From: an uncultured Pelagibacteraceae bacterium
Lineage (GTDB): Bacteria; Pseudomonadota; Alphaproteobacteria; Pelagibacterales; Pelagibacteraceae
Assembly: GCA_902519625.1 (NCBI GenBank)
Contig: CABYKS010000005.1
Span: 1-43,187, forward strand
DNA length: 43,187 nt
Direction: 5' to 3'
Shown: piece by piece, positions 28,195 to 37,525 of the stretch
Position numbering within the stretch: position 1 is the first letter of the stretch
Layout of the letters: each line of letters begins with the position of its first letter
The notes under the pieces: generated by a model
Database searches by the model: none
What the model saw: only the letters and a program-made list of their open reading frames with translations
Told to the model about the DNA's origin: nothing
Translations under genes and position numbers: made by a program

Positions 28195-29007
28195 ATGATA
28201 ATTTTTAAAAGTATAAATAGATTAAACAAAGAAGTTAATTTTAAGGCAAACATAGGTTTTGTGCCTACAATGGGGTCATTACATGATGGTCATACTTCAC
28301 TTATTAAATCATCAAAAAAAAACTGCAAAAAGACCTTGGTAAGTATTTTTATAAATCCATCACAATTCAATAAAAAAAGTGACCTACAAAATTATCCAAG
28401 AAATTTGAAAAAAGATATTAAGATTCTTAAAAAACATAAAGTAGATTATTTATTAATTCCAAAAACAAAGGAAATTTACAAAAAAAACAAAGATAAGAAA
28501 ATTAAATTAAGTAAAAAAGACAAAATAATGTGCGCAAAATATAGACCAGGACATTTTGAGGGAGTATTAGCAGTAATTAACCAATTTCTAAAAAAAATCA
28601 AACCAAAAAATATTTTTTTAGGTGATAAAGATTATCAGCAACTATTTTTAATTAAAAAACTTATAAAAGAAAATTTTAAAATAAGAGTTTTTTCCTGCAA
28701 AGCGATACGGGATAATAATAAAGTTGCACTATCATCAAGAAATAATTTATTAAATAAAAATGATCTTAAAAAATCATCCTATATAGCTAATTTATTATTT
28801 AATTTAAGAAACAAATTAAAAAATAATATCTCTTTTAAATATGAAATTAAAAATATAATTAAAGAAATTAATAATCTTAAAAATATTAAAATTGAATATT
28901 TGGAAATAAGAAATAAAAAAAATCTATCAAAAAAATATAATAAGAATAATTTTAAGATATTTTTAGCTTATTATAACAAAAATATAAGATTAATTGATAA
29001 CTATTAA
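28195..29007 (+). CDS. panC: Pantothenate synthetase
   Basis: Joins pantoate and beta-alanine with ATP to make pantothenate (vitamin B5, coenzyme A precursor). The adenylation motif GFVPTMGSLHDGHTSLI lies at about residues 21-37. IFINPSQFNKKSDLQNYP, the CAKYRPGHFEGVLAVINQFL segment, FLGDKDYQQLFLIKKL and ALSSRNNLL are all family landmarks. Length 270 residues; lysine and asparagine content is extreme even for this window, especially in the last third. Transcribed alone between galU (divergent) and mgtE (convergent, two-base gap). Confidence 0.95.
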   Translation: MIIFKSINRLNKEVNFKANIGFVPTMGSLHDGHTSLIKSSKKNCKKTLVSIFINPSQFNKKSDLQNYPRNLKKDIKILKKHKVDYLLIPKTKEIYKKNKDKKIKLSKKDKIMCAKYRPGHFEGVLAVINQFLKKIKPKNIFLGDKDYQQLFLIKKLIKENFKIRVFSCKAIRDNNKVALSSRNNLLNKNDLKKSSYIANLLFNLRNKLKNNISFKYEIKNIIKEINNLKNIKIEYLEIRNKKNLSKKYNKNNFKIFLAYYNKNIRLIDNY

Positions 29008-29009
29008 TT

Positions 29010-30386
29010 TTAGTAAAAAAAATAAGCTCCAATACCAAGGAAAGACAAAAAGCCTATAACATCAGTAATTGTAGTTACAAAAACACTAGATGATATTGCC
29101 GGGTCAATATTCATTTTTTTTAATGATACGGGAACTAATATTCCAAAAAGTCCAGCAACTATCATATTTAACACCATTGAAATTGATATAATTAATGAAA
29201 GTGTTACATCGTTAAACCACAATTGAACGACACCAGCGCTTATAATAGCAAATATAATTCCGTTTAATATCCCAATTGAAAATTCTTTTAAAATGTTTTG
29301 TGAAAAATTATTTTTAGTTAATTCGTTGGTAGCAATAGTTCTTATTGTAACAGCCAATGTTTGCATACCAGCATTTCCTCCCATTGAGGCTACTATTGGC
29401 ATCAATACTGCTAAAGCGACAACTTTTTCGATATCTTCTTGAAAAAAACCAATAACTACAGATGCTATTATTGCAGTAAATAAATTTAATAAAAGCCAAG
29501 TAAATCTTCTTTTAGTTTTTTTTAATACACCATCAGTAATTTCTTCATCGCCAACACCGGCTAGTCTTAGTGCATCTTCTTCAGCTTCTTCTTTTAATAC
29601 AGTCAAAATATCATCGCTGGTTATCATCCCAACCAATTTGTTATTTTTATCAACTACGCATGCAGAATTTAAATTATAATTTTCAAATAAATGACCAACT
29701 TCTTCCCTATCCATATCGACAGGTATTGATAATTGTGATTCATTCATTATAGAAATCATTTTTGTGTCTCTAGATGTTCTTAAAACTTTTGATGAAGGAA
29801 CAGTACCAATAGGTTTAAATTCGTTATCTACAATAAAAATTTCTAAAAATTCCTCTGGTAAATCTTTATTTTCTCTCAAATAATCAATAGTTTGTCCAAC
29901 TGACCAGTTGCTAGGTATTGCTGTAAATTCTCTTTGCATTATTCTGGCAGCAGAATCTTCTGGGTAACTTAAACTTTCTAAAAGAACAAATCTATCTTTT
30001 GGTGGTAATGAACTTAAAATTTCATTTTTATTTTTTTCATCTAAATTTTCTAAAATTTTAATTGAATCATCAGATTCTAAATTTTTTAGTATGTATACGA
30101 TTGAATCTTGTGATAAATATTTGATAACTTCAGATTGAACAGACTCATTAATTTCTACGAATACCTCAGGATCTATTTTAAAGTTATTAAGTTTAATTAA
30201 ATTTTCTCTATCACCTTCATTCAGATGCTCAATAATATCTGCTGCATCAGCAGGGTGCATTTCTTTGAATGAATTAGAAATAAAAACTGCATCATTATTG
30301 GCAATTTTATCAGTTACAACCTTGATATATTCTTTATTAAATTCAAAATTGACTTTTTTATCTTTTATTTTTCTTACTAAAGTCAT
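29010..30386 (-). CDS. mgtE: Magnesium transporter MgtE
   Basis: Mg2+-gated Mg2+ channel of the inner membrane. The order matches the family: an N-terminal helical MgtE_N domain (HPADAADIIEHL, LLESLSYPEDSAARIMQREFTAIP), two CBS domains (about 135-255, including GMITSDDILTVL), then a five-helix pore domain from about residue 285 with MPIVASMGGNAGMQTLAVTIRT. Length 458 residues. A stand-alone gene with its start 60 bases from divergent lipB and its stop two bases from convergent panC. Confidence 0.95.
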   Translation of the reverse strand: MTLVRKIKDKKVNFEFNKEYIKVVTDKIANNDAVFISNSFKEMHPADAADIIEHLNEGDRENLIKLNNFKIDPEVFVEINESVQSEVIKYLSQDSIVYILKNLESDDSIKILENLDEKNKNEILSSLPPKDRFVLLESLSYPEDSAARIMQREFTAIPSNWSVGQTIDYLRENKDLPEEFLEIFIVDNEFKPIGTVPSSKVLRTSRDTKMISIMNESQLSIPVDMDREEVGHLFENYNLNSACVVDKNNKLVGMITSDDILTVLKEEAEEDALRLAGVGDEEITDGVLKKTKRRFTWLLLNLFTAIIASVVIGFFQEDIEKVVALAVLMPIVASMGGNAGMQTLAVTIRTIATNELTKNNFSQNILKEFSIGILNGIIFAIISAGVVQLWFNDVTLSLIISISMVLNMIVAGLFGILVPVSLKKMNIDPAISSSVFVTTITDVIGFLSFLGIGAYFFY

Positions 30387-30446
30387 AAAAAACCTTTATT
30401 TTTATATGGCACTATTAATGGATAATTTTTATATTACAATTCTTTA

Positions 30447-31067
30447 ATGAGTATAGAGATAAAAAAATCAATAAAACCAGTAAATTATCTAGACGCTATA
30501 AAATTTTTAGAGGATAGAGTCGTTGAAATTAATAATAATCAAGCAAATGAACTAATTTGGATATTAGAACATCCTTCAATTTTTACAGCAGGTAAGAGCT
30601 CTAATAAAAGTGATATTTTGGACAAATCAATTGATATAATTAATACTTCAAGGGGTGGAAAAATTACGTGGCACGGCCCAGGTCAACTAATTTGCTATAT
30701 GGTAATCAATCTTAATAATAGAAAAAGAGATATAAGAAAATTTGTAAATATTATTGAAACCTCAATTATACTTTCGCTAAAATATTTTGGTATTGAATCC
30801 TTTAGTGATAGAAAAAATATTGGAATTTGGTCAAAAATAGACAATGAAGACAAAAAAATTGGTGCCATAGGTATTAAGGTTAGAAAATGGGTGGCTTATC
30901 ATGGGTTCTCAATAAATATAAATAATGATATTTCCAATTATCAAAAAATAATACCTTGTGGGATTAAAGATAAAAGTATTACAACTCTAAAAAAAATTAA
31001 TAATCAAAATTATAATAATCTTTCAGATTTAATTATAAAAAATTTAATTACAAATTTAAAAATTTAA
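30447..31067 (+). CDS. lipB: Octanoyl-ACP:protein N-octanoyltransferase
   Basis: Transfers octanoate from ACP to the lipoyl domains of 2-oxoacid dehydrogenases and the glycine cleavage H protein. The motif SRGGKITWHGPGQLICY is at about 68-84. The catalytic pair is Lys137 in KKIGAIGIK and Cys171 in IIPCGIKDKSIT, with AYHGFSININ between. Length 206 residues. Lies 60 bases from mgtE; its 3' end overlaps the convergent rluC gene by 20 bases. LipA is not in the window. Confidence 0.95.
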   Translation: MSIEIKKSIKPVNYLDAIKFLEDRVVEINNNQANELIWILEHPSIFTAGKSSNKSDILDKSIDIINTSRGGKITWHGPGQLICYMVINLNNRKRDIRKFVNIIETSIILSLKYFGIESFSDRKNIGIWSKIDNEDKKIGAIGIKVRKWVAYHGFSININNDISNYQKIIPCGIKDKSITTLKKINNQNYNNLSDLIIKNLITNLKI

Positions 31068-31962
31068 GTCTCTTTGTTTTTATAAGTTTTTTAAAATAAT
31101 TAGGCAATAAAGCTTTAAAAGTAAATTTTTTATTATTTATAATAAATTTTATTTTGTAGGAATGAAGCATTAATTCTTTATTTTTGGTCTTTAAATTTTT
31201 TTCAAATGTATATTTGTCATCACCATATATAGGATGACCAATAAGAGAAAGTTGCTTTCTTAATTGATGCTTTCTTCCAGTTATGGGATTCATTTCTAAT
31301 AAAGAACAGTTAGAATTTTTATCAAGAACTTTAAAAATAGTCTTAGAATTTTCAATTATTTTTTTACTACCTTCGTATCTTACTAGGTCTTGATCTAAAA
31401 CCCCTTTATTAGTTTCTAATTCACCATAACATATTGCTAGATAAGTTTTGTGAATTTTTCTTAGTCTAAACAATGATGTAAACAATTTTGCTGTATCTCT
31501 ATTTTTTGCAATTATAAAGACTCCAGATGTATCTTTATCTAATCTATGGACAGAGTATGGTTTACTATTTTCAAATATTTTACTTTTTGAAAATATATCA
31601 ATCAAATTTTTTTTAGATTTAGTCCCACCTTGTACCGCTATTCCTGAATCTTTATTTACAACAATAAAATTTTCATTATCATCAATAATTAAATCTTCAT
31701 TTTCTTTGATTACTTCATCTGATGGTTTAAATTTTATTTTTTTTTGTATAATTTTTTCTTCAAATTTAAGGTTATAAACATTTATTATATCCTTAACTTT
31801 TAATTTAGTTGAACTTTTAGTTTTCTTTTTGTTAAGTTTTATTTTGCCAGCTCTTAGTGATTTTTCTATTAATCCCTGAGGTACATTGCCAAGGTTGTTT
31901 CTTATCCATCTATCAATTCGAATACCTTCGTAAGAATGATCTACGATGTATGGCTTATTCAT
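31048..31962 (-). CDS. rluC: RluC/RluD-family 23S rRNA pseudouridine synthase
   Basis: Isomerises uridines in 23S rRNA (RluC acts on 955, 2504 and 2580 in E. coli). An N-terminal S4 RNA-binding domain (IRIDRWIRNNLGNVPQGLIEKSLRAGKI) precedes the catalytic domain. YSVHRLDKDTSGVFIIAKN contains the catalytic Asp142; TGRKHQLRKQLSLIGHPIYGDDKY follows. Length 304 residues. The S4 domain and length favour RluC, but RluD is not excluded. Thirteen bases after rplQ, so it may be the tail of the alpha operon; its 3' end overlaps lipB. Confidence 0.9.
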   Translation of the reverse strand: MNKPYIVDHSYEGIRIDRWIRNNLGNVPQGLIEKSLRAGKIKLNKKKTKSSTKLKVKDIINVYNLKFEEKIIQKKIKFKPSDEVIKENEDLIIDDNENFIVVNKDSGIAVQGGTKSKKNLIDIFSKSKIFENSKPYSVHRLDKDTSGVFIIAKNRDTAKLFTSLFRLRKIHKTYLAICYGELETNKGVLDQDLVRYEGSKKIIENSKTIFKVLDKNSNCSLLEMNPITGRKHQLRKQLSLIGHPIYGDDKYTFEKNLKTKNKELMLHSYKIKFIINNKKFTFKALLPNYFKKLIKTKRLKFLNL

Positions 31963-31975
31963 CTATATTGTGAAT

Positions 31976-32410
31976 TTATGCTGTAACTGCTTTTTTCTCT
32001 TCTGTACTTTTTTTAGTTTCTTTTTTTTTTCTATCTACTCTTTTTGCTTCAACATCTCTATCTACAAATTCAATAATAGCTAATGGTGCATTATCTCCAT
32101 ATCTATAACCAGCTTTTATTATACGTGTGTATCCACCTTTTCTACTTTCATATCTTTTTGCTAGTGTTTTTTTTACTTTATTTGCAGATTTCATATCTTG
32201 TAATTTTGAAGCCAATATTTTCGTATTTTGCAAATTATTCTTTTTACCTAAAGTTATTATTTTATCTGCTTGTGGTTTTAGTACTTTTGCTTTTGGTAAT
32301 GTTGTTGTTATTTGTTCATACTTAATTAGAGAATTAAGCATATTTTTAATTAATGCTTTTCTATGTTCGGAAGTTCTATTAAGTTTTTTATAACCAAATC
32401 TATGTCTCAT
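31976..32410 (-). CDS. rplQ: 50S ribosomal protein L17
   Basis: Large-subunit protein near the peptide exit tunnel. Begins [42 protein letters not shown], the family signature, and contains [26 protein letters not shown]. At 144 residues it carries a Lys/Glu-rich tail ([12 protein letters not shown]) beyond the core. Start touches the rpoA stop; last ribosomal gene of the alpha operon. Confidence 0.97.
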   Translation of the reverse strand: MRHRFGYKKLNRTSEHRKALIKNMLNSLIKYEQITTTLPKAKVLKPQADKIITLGKKNNLQNTKILASKLQDMKSANKVKKTLAKRYESRKGGYTRIIKAGYRYGDNAPLAIIEFVDRDVEAKRVDRKKKETKKSTEEKKAVTA

Positions 32411-33438
32411 TATATAGCTTCTTCAAGTTTTTTTGATAATTCAGCAATGTTGTCTGGAGGCCAGTTTGGTATTTCCATACCCAAATATAAGGACATTGTG
32501 TTCAAAACTTCTTTTATTTCATTTAAGGATTTTCTTCCAAAATTTGGAGTTCTAAGCATTTCTCCTTCTGATTTTTGAACAAGATCTCCAATATAAATAA
32601 TATTATCATTTTTTAAACAATTCATTGATCTAACTGATAATTCTAACTCATCTACTTTTCTTAGTAAGTTCTTATTAAATTCTGGTTCTGATGGAGCTTC
32701 TCTTACAATAACTTCTTGTGGCTCATCAAAATTAACAAACATTCCTAATTGATCCTGAAAAATTCTTGCTGAATAAGCTACTGCATCTTCTGCTGAAATA
32801 GATCCATTAGTCTCAACTTCCATGGTAAGTTTGTCATAATCTAATGCTTTTCCTTCTCTTGCTGTACTTATTGAATATGAAACTTTTTTAACAGGACTAA
32901 AAAGTGAATCTATTGGTATTAATCCTAATGGTGGTTCTTCAGGTTTGTTCATATCAGCAGAAACATAACCTTTTCCATTTCCAACAGTCATTTCCATGTG
33001 AAAATTTGTATTTTCATCTAAATTGCAAATAACTAAATCTGGATTCAATATTTCTACGTCTGTAACAGCTGTTATATTTGAAGCTTTAATTTCACCCGGA
33101 CCTTTTGCATCAAGTATTAATTTTTTCGTACCTTCAATATTACTTTTTAAAGCTAAAGATTTAACGTTTAGCACAATATCAGTAACATCTTCCCTCACAC
33201 CTTTGATTGAAGAGAATTCATGTAGAACTCCATCTATTTGAATAGCCGTGACAGCTGTACCTCTTATAGATGATAATAGTATTCTTCTTAATGAATTCCC
33301 TAAAGTTAATCCATAACCTTTCTCTAGAGGTTCTGCTATAATTTTTGCAAATGATTTGTCATCACTTAATTTAATATCAAGTTTTGCAGGTTTAATTAGT
33401 GATTTCCAATTTTTAATATTTATATCTGTAGCTTCCAT
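32410..33438 (-). CDS. rpoA: DNA-directed RNA polymerase alpha subunit
   Basis: Scaffold for RNA polymerase assembly and contact point for activators. The N-terminal dimerisation domain contains [31 protein letters not shown] and [18 protein letters not shown]. The C-terminal domain (about 255-330) has [20 protein letters not shown] and [15 protein letters not shown]. Length 342 residues. One base from rpsK and touching rplQ, as in the usual rpsM-rpsK-rpoA-rplQ order. rpsD is not present in this operon. Confidence 0.98.
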   Translation of the reverse strand: MEATDINIKNWKSLIKPAKLDIKLSDDKSFAKIIAEPLEKGYGLTLGNSLRRILLSSIRGTAVTAIQIDGVLHEFSSIKGVREDVTDIVLNVKSLALKSNIEGTKKLILDAKGPGEIKASNITAVTDVEILNPDLVICNLDENTNFHMEMTVGNGKGYVSADMNKPEEPPLGLIPIDSLFSPVKKVSYSISTAREGKALDYDKLTMEVETNGSISAEDAVAYSARIFQDQLGMFVNFDEPQEVIVREAPSEPEFNKNLLRKVDELELSVRSMNCLKNDNIIYIGDLVQKSEGEMLRTPNFGRKSLNEIKEVLNTMSLYLGMEIPNWPPDNIAELSKKLEEAI

Positions 33439-33891
33439 TTAAACTCTCCTTTTTTTTGGTGGTCTTGTTCCGTTATGAGGCATAGGGGTTGTATCTTTTA
33501 TTGAAATAATTTTAAATCCTCTAGCTTGTAATGCTCTTAATGCGGTTTCTCTTCCCGAACCTGGTCCTTTTACTTCAACAGATAAAGTCCTCATCCCAAC
33601 TTCTAATGCTTTTGCAGCCGCTGCATCAGCAGCAACCTGGGCTGCATAAGGTGTAGATTTTCTTGAACCTTTAAATCCTTTTTGACCAGCAGACGCCCAA
33701 GAAATTACATTTCCTTGATTGTCAGCAATTGAAACAATAGTATTGTTAAAAGTTGACTGAACATAAGCAATACCATTTAAAATATTTTTTTTTGATTTCT
33801 TTTTCTTTGAATAAGAACTTTTTTTTATAGTTTTTGATTTTTCAACTTCGTCTTTTTTTTGTTCTGTTTTAACTTTATTATCTTTATTCAT
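33439..33891 (-). CDS. rpsK: 30S ribosomal protein S11
   Basis: Platform protein of the small subunit. The core starts around [47 protein letters not shown] and ends [14 protein letters not shown]. The protein is 150 residues against about 129 usually; the extra is a charged, lysine-rich N-terminal arm ([20 protein letters not shown]). No internal ATG would remove the arm, so it is probably real. Eleven bases after rpsM. Confidence 0.96.
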   Translation of the reverse strand: MNKDNKVKTEQKKDEVEKSKTIKKSSYSKKKKSKKNILNGIAYVQSTFNNTIVSIADNQGNVISWASAGQKGFKGSRKSTPYAAQVAADAAAAKALEVGMRTLSVEVKGPGSGRETALRALQARGFKIISIKDTTPMPHNGTRPPKKRRV

Positions 33892-33902
33892 TAATTTAAA
33901 AT

Positions 33903-34286
33903 TTATTTCTTAAGTGGTGTTAGTTTTTTACCAGCAATAGCAATAGCTTTACCTTTTCTAGTTCTTGCATTGCATCTTGTCCTTTGTCCTCGTGCTGGAA
34001 GTTTTTTTCTGTGCCTTGAACCTCTGTAAGAAGCTAAGTCAATTAATCTTTTTATACTTAAAGAATTTTCTCTTCTTAAGTCACCTTCTACAGTAAAATT
34101 TTTATCAATATATTCTCTTATTTTTAAAATTTGGTCGTCAGTTAATTGATTGACTCTTAAAGTTTTTTCTATTTCTAGGTCTTTACAAATTTTATAAGAA
34201 AATTTATCTCCAATTCCATAAATATACGTAAGTCCTACATGAACTAATTTATTTTGAGGAATATTTACACCTGCTATTCGAGCCAT
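33903..34286 (-). CDS. rpsM: 30S ribosomal protein S13
   Basis: Small-subunit head protein contacting the large subunit and P-site t[29 protein letters not shown] and the C-terminal [26 protein letters not shown] are diagnostic. Length 127 residues. First gene of the alpha operon; a strong sigma70-like promoter lies in the 55-base gap after adk. Confidence 0.97.
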   Translation of the reverse strand: MARIAGVNIPQNKLVHVGLTYIYGIGDKFSYKICKDLEIEKTLRVNQLTDDQILKIREYIDKNFTVEGDLRRENSLSIKRLIDLASYRGSRHRKKLPARGQRTRCNARTRKGKAIAIAGKKLTPLKK

Positions 34287-34309
34287 AATTATGTGATAAA
34301 ATTTAGCCT

Positions 34310-34337
34310 TTTATATAAGAAGTTCTTTTAATGTCAA
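34310..34337 (-). promoter_or_regulatory. Sigma70-like promoter for the rpsM-rpsK-rpoA-rplQ operon
   Basis: Read on the minus strand, TTGACA (34337-34332, a perfect -35) is followed after 16 bases by TATAAA (34315-34310). Transcription would begin about 15-20 bases before the rpsM ATG at 34286. The gap after adk is one of the longest in the ribosomal block, which fits an internal promoter separating the spc-type genes from the alpha operon. Confidence 0.6.
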
Positions 34338-34341
34338 TGTA

Positions 34342-34905
34342 TTATAAGGTTATAATTTGCTCAATTTTGCTTGAAATTACTTCAATTTTTTCACTTCCAT
34401 CTATTTCATAAAAATTTGGATTTTTAGAATAGAAATCTAAGACAGGTTTAGTTGTTTCCATATAAGTATCATACCTTTTAAGAATAGTGTTTAGGTCGTC
34501 ATCTGACCTTTTTTCTAAAATTTTTCTTCTCTCAATTCTTTTTATTATTGTATCTTTGTTAACATTAAGAAAAAAAATAAAATCTATTTTTTGATTTGAA
34601 CTTTCTAATAATAAATCTAAATTTTTAGCCTGATTTAATGATCTGGGATATCCATCAAATATTAACTTATTTTTTTTTTGAGGATCAAATATAATATTTT
34701 TAATAAGCTTATTAACTATATCGTCAGTTGCAAAATCACCTTTAGAAATAATTTCTTCTATTTCTTTACCTATTTCAGATTTGTTTTTAATTTCAGTTCT
34801 GAGAAGATCACCTGTTGAAACTTGATGAAGATTAAATTTTTTTACAATGTTTTGAGCTTGAGTTCCTTTTCCAGCGCCTGGTGGTCCAAAAATTACAACA
34901 TTCAC
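34342..34905 (-). CDS. adk: Adenylate kinase
   Basis: Interconverts AMP, ATP and ADP. P-loop GPPGAGKGTQAQNIVKKF at about residues 7-24, QVSTGDLLRTEI, and the AMP-binding FDGYPRSLNQAKNL are clear. At 187 residues it is the short form: the segment after IERRKILEKRSDDD replaces the long LID domain of the 214-residue E. coli enzyme. Lies between secY and rpsM, the standard alphaproteobacterial place. Confidence 0.97.
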   Translation of the reverse strand: MNVVIFGPPGAGKGTQAQNIVKKFNLHQVSTGDLLRTEIKNKSEIGKEIEEIISKGDFATDDIVNKLIKNIIFDPQKKNKLIFDGYPRSLNQAKNLDLLLESSNQKIDFIFFLNVNKDTIIKRIERRKILEKRSDDDLNTILKRYDTYMETTKPVLDFYSKNPNFYEIDGSEKIEVISSKIEQIITL

Positions 34906-34909
34906 TTAA

Positions 34910-36190
34910 TTATCTTCCAAATTTAGTTTTCTTTATAAGTTGTTCGTACTGTGAACTCATTAGTCGAGTTTGAATTTGAGTAACTGTATCTATTGCAACT
35001 ACAACAACAATTAGTATTGATGTTCCACCAAGATAAAAAGGTATTGGATAATTAGCAATTAAAAATTCAGGCATTAAACAAACAAGAGTTAAATATAAAG
35101 CACCCATTGTTGTTAGTTTTGTTAAGATATTATCAATATACAAAGCGGTGCTTTCTCCTGGTCTTATACCTGGTATAAATCCTCCATATTTTCTTAAATT
35201 TTCAGCTGTTTCAGCTGGATTAAAAGTTATTGATGTATAAAAGAAAGTAAAAAATATAATTCCTGATGCATATAATATCATATACAGAGGTTGGCCTTGT
35301 GAAAAAAACGAAACAATTGTTTGAAAAGTTTCATTTTGTGAAGCGTTAAAATTAGAAAAGGTTACTGGCAATAATAGTAATGCTGATGCAAATATTGCTG
35401 GTATTACTCCTGCGGAGTTTATTTTTAAAGGTAGATGCGATGAATCTCCTCCATAAACTTTATTGCCCATTTGTCTTTTAGGATAATTAATCAAAATTTT
35501 TCTAAGTGCTCTCTCCATAAAAACAATGAACATTATTGTAGCTGCTAATAAAACAAATATAAAAATTATCATAGCAGTAGAAATGGCTCCTGTTCTACCT
35601 AGTTCAAAAGTTGTAACTAAAGCTCTTGGAATTTCAGCTACAATTCCAGAAAATATAATAAGAGATATACCATTACCAATTCCTCTTTGTGTTATTTGTT
35701 CACCTAACCACATTAAAAACATTGTTCCTGCTACTATAGTGGTAACGGTAGTAATTTTAAAAAACATACCTGGATTAATTACTAAATTGGCAGAAGATTC
35801 TAATCCAACAGCTAATCCGTAACCTTGAACGGTTGCTAATAAAACAGTTCCATATCTTGTTATTTGAGTAATTTTCTGTCTTCCAATTTCTCCTTGGCTT
35901 TTTAAGTTTTTAAAATAATCTGAAACTCCTGTAAGTAATTGAACTATAATAGATGAAGAAATATATGGCATTATTCCTAGAGCAAATATTGCCATTCTAC
36001 TTACTGCTCCACCAGCAAAAACATTAAACATACCAAGTAATCCTTTTTGATTACTCTGCATCATTACTTGGAGTTGTTCAGGATCAATTCCAGGTATAGG
36101 TACAAATGTTCCAAATCTATAAACTGATAAAATAAATAATGTGAAAAAAATTCTATTTCTTAAATCGTGAGACTGAGATGCATCGCTCAT
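34910..36190 (-). CDS. secY: Preprotein translocase subunit SecY
   Basis: Channel-forming subunit of the Sec translocon in the inner membrane. YRFGTFVPIPGIDPEQL, MPYISSSIIVQLLTG, GIGNGISLIIFSGIVAEIP and KYGGFIPGIRPGESTALYI are classic SecY segments, with about ten hydrophobic helices. Length 426 residues. It lies seven bases after rplO and four bases before adk. SecE would be elsewhere. Confidence 0.98.
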   Translation of the reverse strand: MSDASQSHDLRNRIFFTLFILSVYRFGTFVPIPGIDPEQLQVMMQSNQKGLLGMFNVFAGGAVSRMAIFALGIMPYISSSIIVQLLTGVSDYFKNLKSQGEIGRQKITQITRYGTVLLATVQGYGLAVGLESSANLVINPGMFFKITTVTTIVAGTMFLMWLGEQITQRGIGNGISLIIFSGIVAEIPRALVTTFELGRTGAISTAMIIFIFVLLAATIMFIVFMERALRKILINYPKRQMGNKVYGGDSSHLPLKINSAGVIPAIFASALLLLPVTFSNFNASQNETFQTIVSFFSQGQPLYMILYASGIIFFTFFYTSITFNPAETAENLRKYGGFIPGIRPGESTALYIDNILTKLTTMGALYLTLVCLMPEFLIANYPIPFYLGGTSILIVVVVAIDTVTQIQTRLMSSQYEQLIKKTKFGR

Positions 36191-36197
36191 AATAAAT

Positions 36198-36656
36198 TTA
36201 ATCTTTTTGTTTTAGATTTACAGTTCCACCAACTTTTTCTAATTTTTCTTTAGCTGACTTGGAGATAAAATCTACACTAAGATTAATTTTATCTTTAATT
36301 TCTCCTGATCCAAGCACTTTAAATTTATGAAATGATTTATTTATAATTTTATTTTTTTTTAGAAAATCAATATTAATTAAAGAATCTTTATTTATTTTTT
36401 TTGCTTCAATTAATCTTTGAATTTTATCTAAATTTATAATAGCAATTTTTTCTCTTTTTATAGGTTTAAATCCTCTTTTTGGTAATCTTCTATATAAAGG
36501 CATTTGACCACCTTCAAAACTTTTAATTGCAACACCGCTTCTTGATTTTTGTCCTTTTACGCCTCTACCTGAAGTTTTCCCTTTACCTGAACCAATACCT
36601 CGACCTACTCTCATTTTTTTGATTTTTATTTGCACTGTTGAATTTAAATTAGTCAT
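36198..36656 (-). CDS. rplO: 50S ribosomal protein L15
   Basis: Late-assembling large-subunit protein. The glycine-rich N-terminal part RVGRGIGSGKGKTSGRGVKGQKSRSG and GGQMPLYRRLPKRGFKP are diagnostic; the C-terminal half is lysine-rich. Length 152 residues. Its start touches the rpsE stop directly, leaving no room for rpmD (L30), which usually sits between them. Confidence 0.97.
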   Translation of the reverse strand: MTNLNSTVQIKIKKMRVGRGIGSGKGKTSGRGVKGQKSRSGVAIKSFEGGQMPLYRRLPKRGFKPIKREKIAIINLDKIQRLIEAKKINKDSLINIDFLKKNKIINKSFHKFKVLGSGEIKDKINLSVDFISKSAKEKLEKVGGTVNLKQKD

Positions 36657-37165
36657 TATCCTCTTTTTTCAATAATTTCTGATATTTTTTTATTCCTTAA
36701 AATAGATATATTTTTAGGCGAATTTTGTTTTTGTAATGCTTTGATACAAGCTCTTATTACATTGTGAGGGTTTGCGGTTCCTAATGATTTAGCCACTATA
36801 TCTTTTATTCCTAAAACTTCACATACAGCTCTAACTGGACCACCAGCTATTATTCCTGTACCTTTTGGTGCAGCCCTTAATTTAATTTTTCCAGCACCAT
36901 CTTTTCCATAAATATCATGATGTATTGTTCTTCCTTCTCTTAAAGGGATTTGAATTAACTTTCTTCTTGCTAATTCATTTGCTTTTTTGATTGCATCAGG
37001 AACTTGTTTTGCTTTTGCATGAGCTATACCAATTTTTCCATTTTGGTTACCAACTACAACTAATGCAGAAAATCCAAACCTTCTTCCGCCTTTAACAACT
37101 TTAGTTATTCTATTTATATGAACTAATTTTTCTAAATATTCGTTATTTTTTTCATTTTTTTCCAT
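36656..37165 (-). CDS. rpsE: 30S ribosomal protein S5
   Basis: Small-subunit protein important for decoding fidelity. Contains VHINRITKVVKGGRRFGFSALVVVGNQNGKIGIAHAKAKQVPDAI and the C-terminal GTGIIAGGPVRAVCEVLGIKDI. Length 169 residues. Three bases after rplR; joined by a single-base overlap to rplO. Confidence 0.98.
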   Translation of the reverse strand: MEKNEKNNEYLEKLVHINRITKVVKGGRRFGFSALVVVGNQNGKIGIAHAKAKQVPDAIKKANELARRKLIQIPLREGRTIHHDIYGKDGAGKIKLRAAPKGTGIIAGGPVRAVCEVLGIKDIVAKSLGTANPHNVIRACIKALQKQNSPKNISILRNKKISEIIEKRG

Positions 37166-37168
37166 AAA

Positions 37169-37525
37169 TTAAAATTCCATCCCGTTTTTTCTTAATGTCT
37201 CAGCAAAAGTTTTAACTCTTCCATGGTATTTGTACAGTCCTCTATCAAAATAAATTTTTGTTATTTTTTTTTCAATAGCTTTTTTTGCTAAATTTTCAGC
37301 TACTACTTTTGATAATTCAGTTTTGTTTTTTTTATCAACAGACTTAATAGATTTATCTTTTGATGAAGCTGACAAAATTGTGATATTTTTATTATCATCA
37401 ATAATTTGAGCACTAATATTTTTTGATGATCTGGAAACACTTAGTCTGTACCTTTCTTGATTAGATACTTTTTTAAGTTTACCTCTGATACGAAATTTTT
37501 TTCTTTCTCTAGTTGTCAATTTCAT
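37169..37525 (-). CDS. rplR: 50S ribosomal protein L18
   Basis: Binds 5S rRNA in the central protuberance. [19 protein letters not shown] and the C-terminal [27 protein letters not shown] match the family. Length 118 residues. Start touches the rplF stop. Confidence 0.97.
   Translation of the reverse strand: MKLTTRERKKFRIRGKLKKVSNQERYRLSVSRSSKNISAQIIDDNKNITILSASSKDKSIKSVDKKNKTELSKVVAENLAKKAIEKKITKIYFDRGLYKYHGRVKTFAETLRKNGMEF

Noticed and set aside
32083-32578. Three plus-strand hydrophobic ORFs (80, 88, 71 aa) over rplQ/rpoA
   Set aside because: Hydrophobicity comes from reading lysine-rich minus-strand codons (AAA/AAG) as TTT/CTT; not real membrane proteins.
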